This document shows, in pieces, positions 53,127 through 63,341 of a DNA stretch of 64,000 nucleotides; the first letter of the stretch is position 1, and the number at the start of each line of letters is the position of its first letter. Below the pieces are notes generated by a model. It was not told where the DNA came from. It did not search any database and saw only the letters and a list, made by a program, of their open reading frames with translations. The DNA lies in assembly GCA_900543165.1 (NCBI GenBank), contig UQQQ01000003.1, positions 6,806 through 70,805 on the forward strand, read 5' to 3'. Source of the stretch: an uncultured Dialister sp. (GTDB lineage Bacteria; Bacillota; Negativicutes; Veillonellales; Dialisteraceae). Both the position numbers and the translations under genes were made by a program.

Positions 53127-54143
53127 ATGATTATCGTTATGAAACAGAGTGCACCGCTGACAGAGATCGAAAGACTCGAAGATGAGCTTCGCGAGAAGGG
53201 TTTCCAAGTCGACAGAAGCCGCGGCTCGAGCAAGGTTGTGCTGGGACTTGTCGGAGACACGACGAGCCTCGATGAGCGCGATTTCCTGAGTAATGAATGG
53301 GTCGACAAGGTCATGCGCGTGCAGGAACCATACAAGCGGGCGAGCCGCGCCTTCCATCCGCAGGACTCGGTCATCGATGTCGCGGGCGTGAAGGTCGGCG
53401 GGAAGAAGCTCGTCGTCATGGCAGGGCCGTGCTCCATCGAGACACCGGCGCAGATCGGCGCCATTGCATCGGCGGTGAAGGCATCCGGCGCATCGATGCT
53501 GCGCGGCGGCGCGTTCAAGCCGAGAACGTCCCCCTACTCTTTTCAGGGACTTGGCGAGAAAGGGCTCGATATGCTGATCTCCGCGGCCAGAGAAGAGAAG
53601 CTCCCCGTCGTGACCGAGCTCATGAGTGCAGACAAGATCGGCATGTTCCTGGAGAAGAAGGTCGACCTCATCCAGATCGGCGCGAGAAATATGCAGAACT
53701 TCGATCTTCTGAAAGCGGTCGGCCGTCTCCATGTGCCGGTGCTTCTGAAGCGCGGCATGTCGGCGACGATCGAGGAATGGCTGATGAGTGCGGAATACAT
53801 CATGTCGGAAGGAAATCACAACGTCATCCTCTGCGAGCGCGGCATTCGTACTTTTGAAAAGGCGACAAGAAATACACTCGACCTTTCGGCGGTGGTAGCG
53901 GTGAAGCGCATGAGCCACCTGCCGATCATCGTCGATCCGAGCCACGCGACCGGCCGCCGCTGGATGGTAGAGTCCATGGCCATGGCAGCGATCGCCGCCG
54001 GCGCCGATGGCATCATGTGCGAGGTACATAATGATCCCGAGCATGCATGGTGCGATGGCGCAGAGTCCATCACGCCGGAGACTTTTGATCATATGATGGG
54101 AAATCTCAGAAAACTCGCCCCGATCGTGGGAAGAGAAATATAG
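53127..54143 (+). CDS. aroF: 3-deoxy-D-arabino-heptulosonate-7-phosphate synthase, type I-beta
   Basis: A 338-residue enzyme joining phosphoenolpyruvate and erythrose-4-phosphate, the entry step to aromatic amino acids. Residues 1-70 form a ferredoxin-like regulatory domain (as in Thermotoga), the usual site of Tyr/Phe feedback. The barrel has GPCSIE, RGGAFKPRTSPYSFQG, QIGARNMQNF, LCERGIRTFE and VDPSHATG. AGAGGAGGAATTCGT precedes the ATG. It leads the aromatic cluster, after the Tyr-rich ORF. An A array begins about 11 bases after the stop. Confidence 0.93.
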   Translation: MIIVMKQSAPLTEIERLEDELREKGFQVDRSRGSSKVVLGLVGDTTSLDERDFLSNEWVDKVMRVQEPYKRASRAFHPQDSVIDVAGVKVGGKKLVVMAGPCSIETPAQIGAIASAVKASGASMLRGGAFKPRTSPYSFQGLGEKGLDMLISAAREEKLPVVTELMSADKIGMFLEKKVDLIQIGARNMQNFDLLKAVGRLHVPVLLKRGMSATIEEWLMSAEYIMSEGNHNVILCERGIRTFEKATRNTLDLSAVVAVKRMSHLPIIVDPSHATGRRWMVESMAMAAIAAGADGIMCEVHNDPEHAWCDGAESITPETFDHMMGNLRKLAPIVGREI

Positions 54144-54147
54144 GGGA

Positions 54148-55012
54148 ATCAGTGACTGGTGACTAGTGACTGGTGACTGGGAGATGGCAGACTCTTGTAT
54201 CGTCATTTCGAGCGTAAGCGAGAAATCTTTGTCATTTGCGGTCAGAAGTACGATGTCAGAAAATCCCAAACGGGAAACCTGTTATCCTCCAGACTTCGGG
54301 CATCGCCCTTTATAAAAATCGACGCGAAGCGTCGCTCCGCCTAAGCCTTCCCCATGGCGGGAAGGACTTTGGACTTCTCCCTCCTTTCTTTGGAAGGAGG
54401 TGCCCCGAAGGGGCGGAGGTTGGCTCCCGCAGCGGGATGAGACGAAATGTGAGACAGCCCGTCCTCCCGTTTCGTCATCCCGAGCGCAGCCGAGGGATTT
54501 TTCTTGTCGCAGCGGTGTACGGCATGCATGCGGCTGCTCAGAAAACCGCTCAGGCGCTCATCTCACACTCTCCGTTTCACCGGTGTGCAAGGGAAGATTT
54601 CTCGCTTCGCTCGAAATGACAATACGGGGAAGGCGATACTCTCATTTTCCGCCCTTGAGACGTATTTCCTCTCTCTTTCATACCGCCGGTGCCCTATCCG
54701 CCCCTACGGGGCACCTTCCCCTCGAGGGGAAGGCTGATGATGCGAGAATACCATCATCTAACATGGCGGCGAAGCCGCCAACATAAGTTCGAAAGCAGGG
54801 ATGATTAGTAGCTAGGGATTAGGAGCCTCGAGTGACTAGTGACTTGTGACTGGTGACTTAAATGCCACTTTCGGGTATCGCTATTATTTTTACTCGCGGC
54901 GCTTCCTTATTTTTATGCGCCGCACCAGCACTCCTAACTCCTCACTGGCGAGCAAAGCTTTCATCCCCGATCAAAGGACAGCACGCCCCACGGGCTAACC
55001 CTTGAACCCGCT
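54148..55012. repeat. Long intergenic mosaic between aroF and tyrA
   Basis: A 54150-54190, B 54190-54260, D 54290-54340, C-like 54340-54420, B 54460-54625, C 54650-54750, A 54790-54870, D 54875-54930 and E 54935-55010. About 900 bases without a gene. Confidence 0.75.
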
Positions 55013-55070
55013 CCCTATCATATATTACAATGACCATAGCAACACAATTTCAATAGAAAAGAGCACACAC

Positions 55071-55940
55071 ATGGACAGCAATCACGACTTTAGCCACTTT
55101 ACGATCGCCGTCATCGGCCTTGGACTGATGGGCGGCTCCTTCGCCAAACGTTTTAAGGCCATCGGCAGCCGCGTCATCGGGATCAACCGCACGACCAGTG
55201 TCGCGCAGGAAGCGCTTCGGATGGGGATCGTGGATTCGATTTCCGAAGAGGATCTGAAAGACGCAGACATCGTCATTTTCTGCACGCCGGAAAAGGGGAC
55301 GATGGCATTCATTGAAAAGAAACTCGGCCTTTTGAAGAAGGATGCCGTGCTGACAGACATCGCCGGCGTGAAGAATGATTTCGCGGAAAAGATCCAGGCG
55401 AAGCTCCCGGAAGGGATGGATTTCATCAGTGGGCATCCGATGTGCGGGCATGAGGGCGCAGGACTCTCGCAGTCGGACGCAGAGATTTTCCTCGGTGCGA
55501 ACTACGTCATCATCCCGCAGGAGGGAAACAGTGCCTCGCACATCGCGCTCATCGAGGAGATGGCGCGCGCTCTCGGCTGCCGGCATGTGCCGAAGGTGAC
55601 GGCCGATGCGCATGACCGCGCGATCGCTTACACGAGCGATCTCACGCATGTCATCGCGACGGCGCTCATTCAGAGCGAGTCCTATAATAAAGAAACGAAG
55701 TATTTCATGGGCGGCTCTTTCCGCGATGAGACACGCGTGGCGGATATCAATGACCGTCTGTGGACATCGCTTTTCCTGTCGAACCGGCAGAAGCTGCTGG
55801 ATGAGATCGACCGCTTCAGCGAGAAGCTGCAGGTGCTGCGGGATGCGATCGAGAGAGAGGACAGCGAGGGGATGGAGGATTTTCTGAATGAGGCAGGCAG
55901 ACGAAGGAGGGAACTCATGCATGAAGACAGTGAAGGTTGA
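55071..55940 (+). CDS. tyrA: Prephenate dehydrogenase
   Basis: A 289-residue NAD-dependent enzyme forming 4-hydroxyphenylpyruvate for tyrosine. The Rossmann motif is GLGLMGGS near residue 18; GHPMCGHEGAGLSQSDAEIF carries substrate residues, and TSDLTHVIATAL follows. It stops after the catalytic core: no C-terminal ACT domain, so feedback may be weak or act elsewhere. ATG 55071 has only a weak binding site (AGAAAAGAG). The last 20 bases overlap aroB, so the two are coupled. Confidence 0.9.
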   Translation: MDSNHDFSHFTIAVIGLGLMGGSFAKRFKAIGSRVIGINRTTSVAQEALRMGIVDSISEEDLKDADIVIFCTPEKGTMAFIEKKLGLLKKDAVLTDIAGVKNDFAEKIQAKLPEGMDFISGHPMCGHEGAGLSQSDAEIFLGANYVIIPQEGNSASHIALIEEMARALGCRHVPKVTADAHDRAIAYTSDLTHVIATALIQSESYNKETKYFMGGSFRDETRVADINDRLWTSLFLSNRQKLLDEIDRFSEKLQVLRDAIEREDSEGMEDFLNEAGRRRRELMHEDSEG

Positions 55941-56988
55941 TCTGGGAAGTGATTCGTATCGGATCGAGATCGGGCGCGGTCTTCTTTCAAGCGTCGGTGA
56001 AAAGCTGAAGCAGCTGACGAAGGCGGAGAAGATCGCCGTCGTGACGGATGACCATGTGCGCCGCATCTATGGAGAAAGGATCAGAGAGGTCCTCAAGGGA
56101 GCCGGCTTTGATGTGAAAGTGATCGCCATACCGGCAGGGGAGGCCAGCAAGAATCTCCGTGTCTTCGGTGATGTACTGGAGGCGCTTGCCGGCTTTGATA
56201 TGTCAAGAAGCGATGCGCTCGTGACACTCTCCGGCGGCGTCCCGGGGGATCTCGGGGGATTTGCCGCCGCCTCCTACATGAGAGGCATTGATTTCTTCCA
56301 GATCCCGACCACCATCCTGGCGCAGATCGACAGCTCTGTCGGCGGCAAGGTCGCTGTCGACCTTCCGAGCGGGAAGAATCTGGCAGGCGCGTTCTATCAG
56401 CCCAAGGGCGTCTTCATCGATCCAGACCTGCTCTCCACCCTGCCGCCCCGCTATGTGCATGACGGTCTGGCTGAAGCGGTGAAGTACGGATGCATCGGCG
56501 ACCGTGAGCTTTTCGAGCTCTTCGAGTCCATTGAGACGGAGGAAGATCTGGAGAAGAACATCGAGGAAATCATCCTGCGGAGCGTCCTGCAGAAGACGAA
56601 ATTCGTAGAAGAAGACCAGTACGACAATGGCAGCCGGCAGATGTTGAACTTCGGTCACACCATCGGGCATGCCATCGAGCGTTACTTCCATTACAATACC
56701 TACACCCACGGCGAAGGCGTCGCGATCGGCATGAGTCTCCTCTCTGCGCAGAGTGAGAAGCTCGGCTATACAGAGCGCGGATGCACCGACCGCCTGCGCG
56801 CCGTCCTGAAGAAGCTCGCTCTTCCGACCGCCATCGGTGTTTCGGCAAAGGAGCTCATCCCGCATGTGCTGCACGATAAGAAACGCCGCGGTAAAGAAAT
56901 CACCTTAGTCGTCATGAAAGAAATCGGCCGCGCTGAACTCGTGAAAGTCCCGACAGAAGAGCTCGCCGACTGGATCGTGACGGAATAG
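55921..56988 (+). CDS. aroB: 3-dehydroquinate synthase
   Basis: A 355-residue metal- and NAD-dependent enzyme that closes the ring of DAHP to 3-dehydroquinate. The NAD-binding SGGVPGDLGGFAAASYMRG (common form GGGVIGDLAG), the QIPTTILAQIDSSVGGKVAVD loop and metal His in NFGHTIGHAIE and HGEGVAIGM are present. GAAGGAGGG precedes ATG 55921, inside the tyrA end (20-base overlap). The in-frame ATG at 55888 has no binding site. aroD is not in the window. Confidence 0.93.
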   Translation: MKTVKVDLGSDSYRIEIGRGLLSSVGEKLKQLTKAEKIAVVTDDHVRRIYGERIREVLKGAGFDVKVIAIPAGEASKNLRVFGDVLEALAGFDMSRSDALVTLSGGVPGDLGGFAAASYMRGIDFFQIPTTILAQIDSSVGGKVAVDLPSGKNLAGAFYQPKGVFIDPDLLSTLPPRYVHDGLAEAVKYGCIGDRELFELFESIETEEDLEKNIEEIILRSVLQKTKFVEEDQYDNGSRQMLNFGHTIGHAIERYFHYNTYTHGEGVAIGMSLLSAQSEKLGYTERGCTDRLRAVLKKLALPTAIGVSAKELIPHVLHDKKRRGKEITLVVMKEIGRAELVKVPTEELADWIVTE

Positions 56989-56989
56989 A

Positions 56990-57412
56990 AGAAGGGGTTT
57001 AGGGTTCAGGGTTGTGGTGGCGGCTTCGCCGCAAATATAAATTCGGCGCTTTGCGCCGTACCACTTAGCCTTCCCCATTGGGGAAGGGGGACCGCGCTAG
57101 CGGTGGATAGGGTACCGCCGTTATCCGCACACTGACACGAACGCATTTTCGGCTGATTCATTTACCTTTCATGCCGCTTGTGCCCTATCCGCCTCGCTTT
57201 GCTCGGCACCTTCCCCGCAAGGGGGGCTGACGATACGAGGGAAACCTGCGATCAAGAGACCTTCGGGCATCGCCCTATTTATACTTTGCGGCGCTTCTGA
57301 TTTTTATGCGCCGCACCACCACTCCTAACTCCTAACTCCTCACTTCTAACTTAGAGAGCAAAGCTTTCATCCCCAATCAAGGGGCGGCACGCCCCGAATC
57401 CCTAAACCTCGA
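56990..57412. repeat. Intergenic mosaic D, C', C, D, E
   Basis: D 57015-57060, C' 57060-57120, C 57170-57240, D 57255-57320 and E 57330-57410. Confidence 0.7.
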
Positions 57413-57437
57413 ACCCTTTCCTCCAAGGAGTACCACT

Positions 57438-58868
57438 ATGCATATCACCATCACCCCCACGCCGCTTTCCGGCGTGATCCGTGTGCCGTCCTCGAAAAGC
57501 ATGACGCATCGCGAGCTGATCGCCGCGGCGCTTGCCAAGGGGGAAACGACACTCTCCGGCGTGACCCCGTCACAGGATATCGAAGCCACCGTCCGCATCC
57601 TTTCGCTGCTGGGCGCGCATTTTGCAGAAGAGATCACGGAAGACGGCCTCACCTTCCATATTTCCGGCGGCCTTTCCCAAAAGGTGGGACGGCTCGAAGC
57701 CGATGCCGGAGAGTCCGGCTCGACACTGCGCTTTCTCATCCCGCTCGGCCTCATTTCGGGGAATACCGTCTGCTACGTGGGGCATGGCCGCCTCTCGGAA
57801 CGTCCGCTGACACCGTACTACGGGATCTTTGACGAGAAGGGCATTTCCTTCGACAACCGGGGCGGCCTCCCTCTCACGGTCAAAGGGCAGATTCCCGGCG
57901 GCCGCTACGCGCTTCGCGGAGATGTCAGCTCGCAGTTCTTCACCGGTCTCCTCTTTGCGCTGCCGCTTGCCGGGGATGACTCCGTACTCATCAGCACGAC
58001 CACGCTCGAGTCGAAGAGCTATGTCGATATGACACTGGATACGCTGGCTCGTCATGGCATCACCATCCATGAGAAAAACCCCGAGCGTTACGAGATCCCG
58101 GGCGGGCAGTCCTACCGGAGCGGCACCTTTGCCGTCGAAGGCGACTACTCGCAGGCGGCTTTCTGGCTCGTGGCTGGCCTTTCCGGGAAGGAAATCAAAC
58201 TGAAAGGCCTCTCGCGTGCATCGAAACAGGGGGACAAAGCGATCCTTTCTATCCTTAGCAAGATGGGTGGGGACATCAGCGAAGAGGACGGTACGATTTC
58301 CGCCAGACCATCGAAGACACGGGGAACCGTGATCGACGCTGAAGACTGCCCCGACCTTGTGCCCGCGCTCGCAGCGCTTGCCGCCGTCAGCGAAGGGACG
58401 ACCGAGATCATTCATGCCGCCCGCGTGCGCCTCAAAGAGTGCGACCGTCTCCATGCCATGGCTGTCGAGCTTGCGAAGCTCGGCGCGGACATCGAAGAAA
58501 AGCCGGACGGCCTCTTGATCCACGGGCGAGACCACCTCACAGGCGGCGCCGTCTCCTCGTGGAACGATCACCGCATCGCCATGGCCCTTGCCGCCGTCTC
58601 TGCGAAATGCAGTGCGCCTCTGACCATCGAGGGCGCTGAAAGCGTCCGGAAATCGTACCCGACATTCTGGGAGGATTTCAAGCGGGTCGGGGGACGGCTA
58701 GTGACTGGTGACTGGAAGACATCAGACTCCCGTATCGTCATTTCGAGCGAAGCGAGAAATCTTTCTTGCAGATTGATAAGCAGTAAGTACGAGATAGCAG
58801 AACAACGTAGCACCAAAACTTCGTTTATTGAATGGCGCATACATGCTGGGGAAGCGCTGATTAAATAG
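57438..58868 (+). CDS. aroA: 5-enolpyruvylshikimate-3-phosphate synthase with a repeat-derived C-terminal tail
   Basis: Transfers the enolpyruvyl group of PEP to shikimate-3-phosphate. PSSKSMTHRELIAAALA, DAGESGSTLRFLIPLG, RLKECDRLHAMA and WNDHRIAMALA are the expected substrate motifs. The family normally has about 427 residues and ends soon after the DFKRVGG position. Here the frame continues for about 45 codons through module A (LVTGDW), module B (SEARNLSC) and a MITE fragment, whose TAA ends the protein (476 residues). The tail shows repeats entering a coding sequence; the core enzyme looks intact. CCAAGGAGTACCACT precedes the ATG. Confidence 0.92.
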   Translation: MHITITPTPLSGVIRVPSSKSMTHRELIAAALAKGETTLSGVTPSQDIEATVRILSLLGAHFAEEITEDGLTFHISGGLSQKVGRLEADAGESGSTLRFLIPLGLISGNTVCYVGHGRLSERPLTPYYGIFDEKGISFDNRGGLPLTVKGQIPGGRYALRGDVSSQFFTGLLFALPLAGDDSVLISTTTLESKSYVDMTLDTLARHGITIHEKNPERYEIPGGQSYRSGTFAVEGDYSQAAFWLVAGLSGKEIKLKGLSRASKQGDKAILSILSKMGGDISEEDGTISARPSKTRGTVIDAEDCPDLVPALAALAAVSEGTTEIIHAARVRLKECDRLHAMAVELAKLGADIEEKPDGLLIHGRDHLTGGAVSSWNDHRIAMALAAVSAKCSAPLTIEGAESVRKSYPTFWEDFKRVGGRLVTGDWKTSDSRIVISSEARNLSCRLISSKYEIAEQRSTKTSFIEWRIHAGEALIK

Positions 58869-59070
58869 CAGAGTCAGATTTTACAAGAATTTTTATACAT
58901 GGCTTCGTCATAACCCTCCTTAAATAGCTGGTTTCCGTACTGCAATAGAGATTTCTCGGCTACGCTCGAAATGACGATACGAGAACATCATAGTCTAAAA
59001 ATTGCGGCGAAGCCGCCACCACAACCCCGAACCTTGAACCCCGAATCTTGAACCTTGAACCCTGAACCCA
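58699..59070. repeat. Repeat mosaic overlapping the aroA 3' end: A, B, MITE fragment, B, D, G
   Basis: A 58699-58730, B 58735-58845, a right-truncated MITE 58848-58932, B fragment 58935-58985, D 58990-59020 and G 59020-59065. The first three are translated as the aroA tail. Confidence 0.75.
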
Positions 59071-59086
59071 TCAAAGGACATATTCT

Positions 59087-60172
59087 ATGAGCAATACATT
59101 CGGACAAAAACTGAAAGTCACCATTTTCGGTGAATCCCATGGCGTGGCCATCGGTTGCGTGATCGACGGACTTCCCGCAGGGGTCTCCATCGACTGGGAC
59201 GCCGTGCGCCAAGATATGGCGCGCCGCGCTCCGGGCAGCAGTGCGCTGGCGACCCCGCGCAAGGAGAAGGATGCTTTTGAAATCCTCTCCGGTTATTTCA
59301 ATGACCACACGACGGGGACACCGCTCGCGATGGAGATCCGCAATGGCAACCAGCACTCGAAGGACTATGACATCCTGAAAGACAATATGCGCCCCGGGCA
59401 CGCCGACTATACCGGCCATGTGAAATACGGCGGATTCAATGACTACCGCGGCGGCGGACATTTCTCCGGCCGCATCACCGCCCCCTTGACCTTTGCAGGC
59501 TCCATCGCCCGGCAGGTGCTCTCTGCCAAGGGCATCCACATCGGCGCACATGTCACCCGCATCGCGGGGATCGAAGACCGCCGCTTCGACCCTTTGGGTG
59601 AGAGTGAGGAAACCTTTGCTTCTCTTCGCAAAGAGAAGCTCCCCGTCCTTACCAAGGACGTCGGCGAGAAGATGGAAGAAGCCATCCTCGATGCCAAGGC
59701 GGAAGGTGACTCCGTCGGCGGCATCGTCGAATGCATGGTGACCGGTCTTCCGGCAGGCCTTGGCGATCCCTTCTTCGATTCGCTCGAGAGCGAGCTATCC
59801 CACATGATGTTCTCCATCCCCGCCGTGAAAGGCATCGAATTTGGCGACGGCTTCGGCCTTGCGGCAATGAAAGGCTCGGCGGCCAATGACTGCATGCACT
59901 GGGCCAATGGGAAGGTAGAAACAACGACCAACCACAATGGCGGTATCTTGGGCGGCATCTCCAGCGGCAGCCCCGTGATCTTCCGCCTCGCCATCAAGCC
60001 GACCGCTTCGATCGGAAAATCCCAGCCCACCGTGAACCTCGCGGGAAAGAAGGACACCCTTCTCACCATCGGCGGCCGTCACGACCCCTGCATCATCCCC
60101 CGCGCGATCCCCGTCATTGAGACCGCCGCGGCACTTGTCATTCTGGACGAGGTATTGGTGACCAGTGACTAG
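59087..60172 (+). CDS. aroC: Chorismate synthase
   Basis: A 361-residue FMN-dependent lyase that makes chorismate from EPSP. Signature segments are FGESHGVAIGCVIDG, RPGHADYTGHVKYG, RGGGHFSGRITAPL and GRHDPCIIPRAIPV. AAAGGACATATTCT precedes the ATG. The final codons (VLVTSD-stop) merge into heptamer array A, just as in lonB. Confidence 0.94.
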   Translation: MSNTFGQKLKVTIFGESHGVAIGCVIDGLPAGVSIDWDAVRQDMARRAPGSSALATPRKEKDAFEILSGYFNDHTTGTPLAMEIRNGNQHSKDYDILKDNMRPGHADYTGHVKYGGFNDYRGGGHFSGRITAPLTFAGSIARQVLSAKGIHIGAHVTRIAGIEDRRFDPLGESEETFASLRKEKLPVLTKDVGEKMEEAILDAKAEGDSVGGIVECMVTGLPAGLGDPFFDSLESELSHMMFSIPAVKGIEFGDGFGLAAMKGSAANDCMHWANGKVETTTNHNGGILGGISSGSPVIFRLAIKPTASIGKSQPTVNLAGKKDTLLTIGGRHDPCIIPRAIPVIETAAALVILDEVLVTSD

Positions 60173-60722
60173 TGACTGGGGACTGGGGACTGGGGACTGG
60201 AAGGCATCAGACTCCCGTATCGTCATTTCGAGCGAAGCGAGAAATCTTTCTTGCAGACCGATAAACGATGCATGTGTGAAAGCAGAAATACGTATACCAA
60301 GGCGTCGTTTCCCTGCCGGTTCTTATGTGATACTGACCGCAGTGCAAGGGGGCCCTCGGCTGCGCTTTCGATGACGACGGCGCGAAACGCTATCTAAATG
60401 CTGCGGCGCTTCCCTATTTTTATGCGCCGCACCACAACCCTGAAGTTTGAAAGCAAGGATGAGTAGCTGGTGACTGGTCACTAGGGTTCTTTCGGTCATT
60501 CTTCTTTCATACCATAGTCACCCTATCCGCCCCTTCGGGGCACCTTCCCCTAGAGGGGAAGGCTGGCGATACGAGAATAGCATCCGCTCGTAAAGCCTTC
60601 GGGCATTGCCCCATATATATTTACGGCGAAGCCGTCACCTTTATTCCCTAATTCCTCATTCGGGTTGAGCTTTCATCTACCATCAAGGGACGCTCCGCCC
60701 CACGGGCTAACCCTGAACCTTT
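60155..60722. repeat. Intergenic mosaic A, B, D, A, C, D, E
   Basis: A 60155-60205, B 60210-60400, D 60400-60440, A 60450-60490, C 60500-60570, D 60590-60640 and E 60640-60720. Confidence 0.72.
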
Positions 60723-60737
60723 TTTCGGAGGCATCCT

Positions 60738-61571
60738 ATGACACGTACACTCAAAGTCGGCTGCTATGGCGCGAAAGGCTCCTACACCTACGAAGCCATG
60801 GAGCAGCAATTCGCCGGCAGGGAACGGGAAGAATCCTATTTCCCTTTATTTGAAGACGTCGTGAAAGCCGTGAAAGACGGCAGCATCGACTACGGCGTCG
60901 TCCCCATCGAGAATTCCTCGACCGGAGGCATCACCGAAGTCTACGACCTCATTCAGAAATACGACTGCGCCGTCGTCGGAGAGCAGCTGGTGAAGATCGA
61001 GCACAACCTTCTGGGCATTCCCGGAGCGACCTTGGACGATATCGATACTGTCTACTCCCACCCGCAGGGCTTCCGTCAGTGCCGCCCCTTCTTCAATGAG
61101 CACAGAGACTGGACGCTCGAGCCGTATTTCTCCACATCTCGGAGCGCCGAGCGTGTCGCCGAAGACGGCAAGAAGAACCAGGCCGCTGTCGCCAGCCGTA
61201 CCGCGGCCCGCCTCTATGGGCTCTCCGTCCTCGCGGAAAATATCTATTTCAATGCGAGCAACTACACCCGTTTCTTCATCATCGCGCCGAAGATGGAAAT
61301 CGCTGAAGACGCGGATAAGATCACCCTCGTCATCTCTGTCAAGCATGAGCCGGGCGCCCTCTACCATGTCCTCGGCTACTTCTTCTACGGCGGCATGAAT
61401 ATGACCCACCTCGAGTCCCGCCCCATGGAAGGCCGTCCCTTCGAGTACTTCTTCCACATCGACGTCAAAGGCCGTATCCACGACCCCTCCAACGCGCAGA
61501 CACTCCACGGCCTCGCTTCTATGTGCACGTACTTCAAGGTTTTAGGAAATTATCCGTCGTGTAAAAATTAG
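60738..61571 (+). CDS. pheA: Prephenate dehydratase
   Basis: A 277-residue enzyme forming phenylpyruvate for phenylalanine. The dehydratase domain has GAKGSYTYEA, VPIENSSTGGI and the catalytic NYTRFFII (Thr-Arg-Phe). The C-terminal ACT domain has EPGALYHVLGYF and LESRPMEGRPFEYFFHID, the phenylalanine-binding GALV/ESRP-type motifs, so feedback by Phe is expected. No chorismate mutase domain is fused. CGGAGGCATCCT precedes the ATG. An A array starts at the stop codon. Confidence 0.93.
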   Translation: MTRTLKVGCYGAKGSYTYEAMEQQFAGREREESYFPLFEDVVKAVKDGSIDYGVVPIENSSTGGITEVYDLIQKYDCAVVGEQLVKIEHNLLGIPGATLDDIDTVYSHPQGFRQCRPFFNEHRDWTLEPYFSTSRSAERVAEDGKKNQAAVASRTAARLYGLSVLAENIYFNASNYTRFFIIAPKMEIAEDADKITLVISVKHEPGALYHVLGYFFYGGMNMTHLESRPMEGRPFEYFFHIDVKGRIHDPSNAQTLHGLASMCTYFKVLGNYPSCKN

Positions 61572-61861
61572 TAGCTGGTGACTAGTGACTGGGGATTAGG
61601 GATTAGGAGTGATGCGTGGCTAGTCTCAGGAAGATCAGGAGACATCAGCTCCCCTCGCAGCGTCATTTCGAACGAAGCGAGAAATCTTTGCCATCCACTG
61701 CTTTTCGGGCATCGCCTTATATAAAAATCGGCAAGGCCGACACTCGTTTCCTTCCCCACCGGGAAAGGCTGACGATACGAGAATACCATCATTTAAAATG
61801 CGGCGAAGCCGCCGCCTTCCCATTGAATCCGCCCTACCCATAGAACCCGTTAAATCTGCTA
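61569..61861. repeat. Intergenic mosaic A, B, C fragment, D, G
   Basis: A 61569-61640, B 61655-61700, a C-type fragment 61740-61785, D 61795-61815 and G (CCCATTGAATCC units) 61815-61860. Confidence 0.65.
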
Positions 61862-61901
61862 GGGAGACACTGACTCTGCGATTGAATCAGCGTTTCCTTA
61901 A
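61862..61901. mobile_element. Solo MITE end just upstream of aroE
   Basis: GACTCTGCGATTGAATCAGC followed by GTTTCCTTAA, the left end of the MITE in reverse orientation, 16 bases before the aroE start codon. The aroE ribosome binding site (AAGGAG) lies right next to it. Confidence 0.7.
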
Positions 61902-61917
61902 CCCCAAGGAGATTTTT

Positions 61918-62730
61918 ATGAAACTCGGACTGATCGGAGAAGTGCTCGGACACAGCCTCTCTCCTGTAATTCACGAAAAACTATTTCACAAGCTCGCCAT
62001 CCCCGGACGCTATGACCTCATCGAAATTTCCAAAGACCATTTCGAGGAAGCGCTCCGCGAAGCCCTCGCTTCTTACGACGGGCTGAATGTCACCATCCCC
62101 TACAAGCTCGATGTCATTCCCTTTCTGGATGACATTTCCCCGGAAGCGAAGACCATCGGCGCAGTGAATACCATCGCCAAGGCTGGCGGGAAGCTCATGG
62201 GATACAACACCGACTACTTCGGATTCCAGCGCACGCTCCGAAAGATCGATGCCAATGTCAAAGGGAAGACAGCCGTCGTCCTCGGTCACGGCGGCGCGTC
62301 GCGCGCCATCATCCAGTGCCTCTATGACGAAGGCGCAGAAAAGATCCGTATCATCTCCCGCCATCCGGAGAAGGTGGACTCCGATTTCAAATCCTTCGCG
62401 GAAGAGCGCCGCGTCCGCCTCATGGACTACGCCTCTTTTGAAAGAGAGGCGGAAGGCGCGCTTCTCGTGAACGCCACCCCTGTCGGTATGCATCCCAAGG
62501 TCGGCGTTTCGCCGATTTCCGAAGAAGCCGCCCGGCATTTCGCCAAAGTCATCGACATCATCTACAATCCGAAAGAAACCCGCCTCCTCCATGACGCTTC
62601 GCACGCGGACAAGGCCAATGGCATGTACATGCTCGTCATGCAGGCCATCGCGGCAGAAGAGATCTGGCTGGGAAGAGAGATCCCTGATCGCATCGCAGAA
62701 GAAATCGCGGAAGAGATGGGGGAGCGGTGA
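61918..62730 (+). CDS. aroE: Shikimate dehydrogenase
   Basis: A 270-residue NADP-dependent enzyme reducing 3-dehydroshikimate. Substrate motifs are GEVLGHSLSPVIH, NVTIPYK (catalytic Lys), GAVNTI and GYNTDYFGF; the cofactor loop is GHGGASRAI. CAAGGAGATTTTT precedes ATG 61918. An upstream in-frame ATG at 61798 reads module G and the MITE end and is rejected. The stop TGA begins a heptamer array. Confidence 0.92.
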   Translation: MKLGLIGEVLGHSLSPVIHEKLFHKLAIPGRYDLIEISKDHFEEALREALASYDGLNVTIPYKLDVIPFLDDISPEAKTIGAVNTIAKAGGKLMGYNTDYFGFQRTLRKIDANVKGKTAVVLGHGGASRAIIQCLYDEGAEKIRIISRHPEKVDSDFKSFAEERRVRLMDYASFEREAEGALLVNATPVGMHPKVGVSPISEEAARHFAKVIDIIYNPKETRLLHDASHADKANGMYMLVMQAIAAEEIWLGREIPDRIAEEIAEEMGER

Positions 62731-63328
62731 CTAGTGGCTGGTGACTAGTGACTAGGAGACTAAGAGACTAAGAGACTAAGAGACATTAGACTTCAGACGT
62801 CAGGCCCTCATATCGTCATTTCGAGCGAAGCGAGAAATCTTTGTCATTCGCGGTCCAGTGGTCGATGTTTGGAGACTTCAAACGGGAAACCTGCTACCCG
62901 CAGACCTTCGGGCATCGCACTATTCGTACTGCGGCGGTGGATAGGGACTTTTGTTAGCGGCGATTTGTGCAAAAAATGTTTTCCTTCTTCCTCATTTGTC
63001 TTTCATGCCGCCTGTGTCCTATCCGCCCCTTCGGGGCACCTTCCCCTCGAGGGGAAGGCTGACGATGCGAGAATACCATCATCTAACATGGCGGCGCAGC
63101 CGCCACTACAAGTTTGAAGGCAGGAATGAGTGACTAGGGATTGGCAGCTGGGGATTAGGTTTGCGATACGAGAAAACCGCTGGTTTCAAACCTCCGCGGC
63201 GCTTCTATATTTTTATGCGCCGCACCAGCCCCTCTGAACCTCTTGAACCTATAGAACCCGCTCCCCCTCTTTCATTCGCAATCAAAGGGGCAGCACGCCT
63301 CGAGAGGCTAATCCTTAGCCCATTTTCC
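62728..63328. repeat. Intergenic mosaic A, B, C, D, A, D, G, E
   Basis: A and GACTAAGA units 62728-62790, B 62805-62880, C 62930-63065, D 63085-63110, A 63120-63160, D 63185-63230, G 63225-63260 and E 63265-63325. Confidence 0.72.
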
Positions 63329-63341
63329 CAAAGGAGCATTC

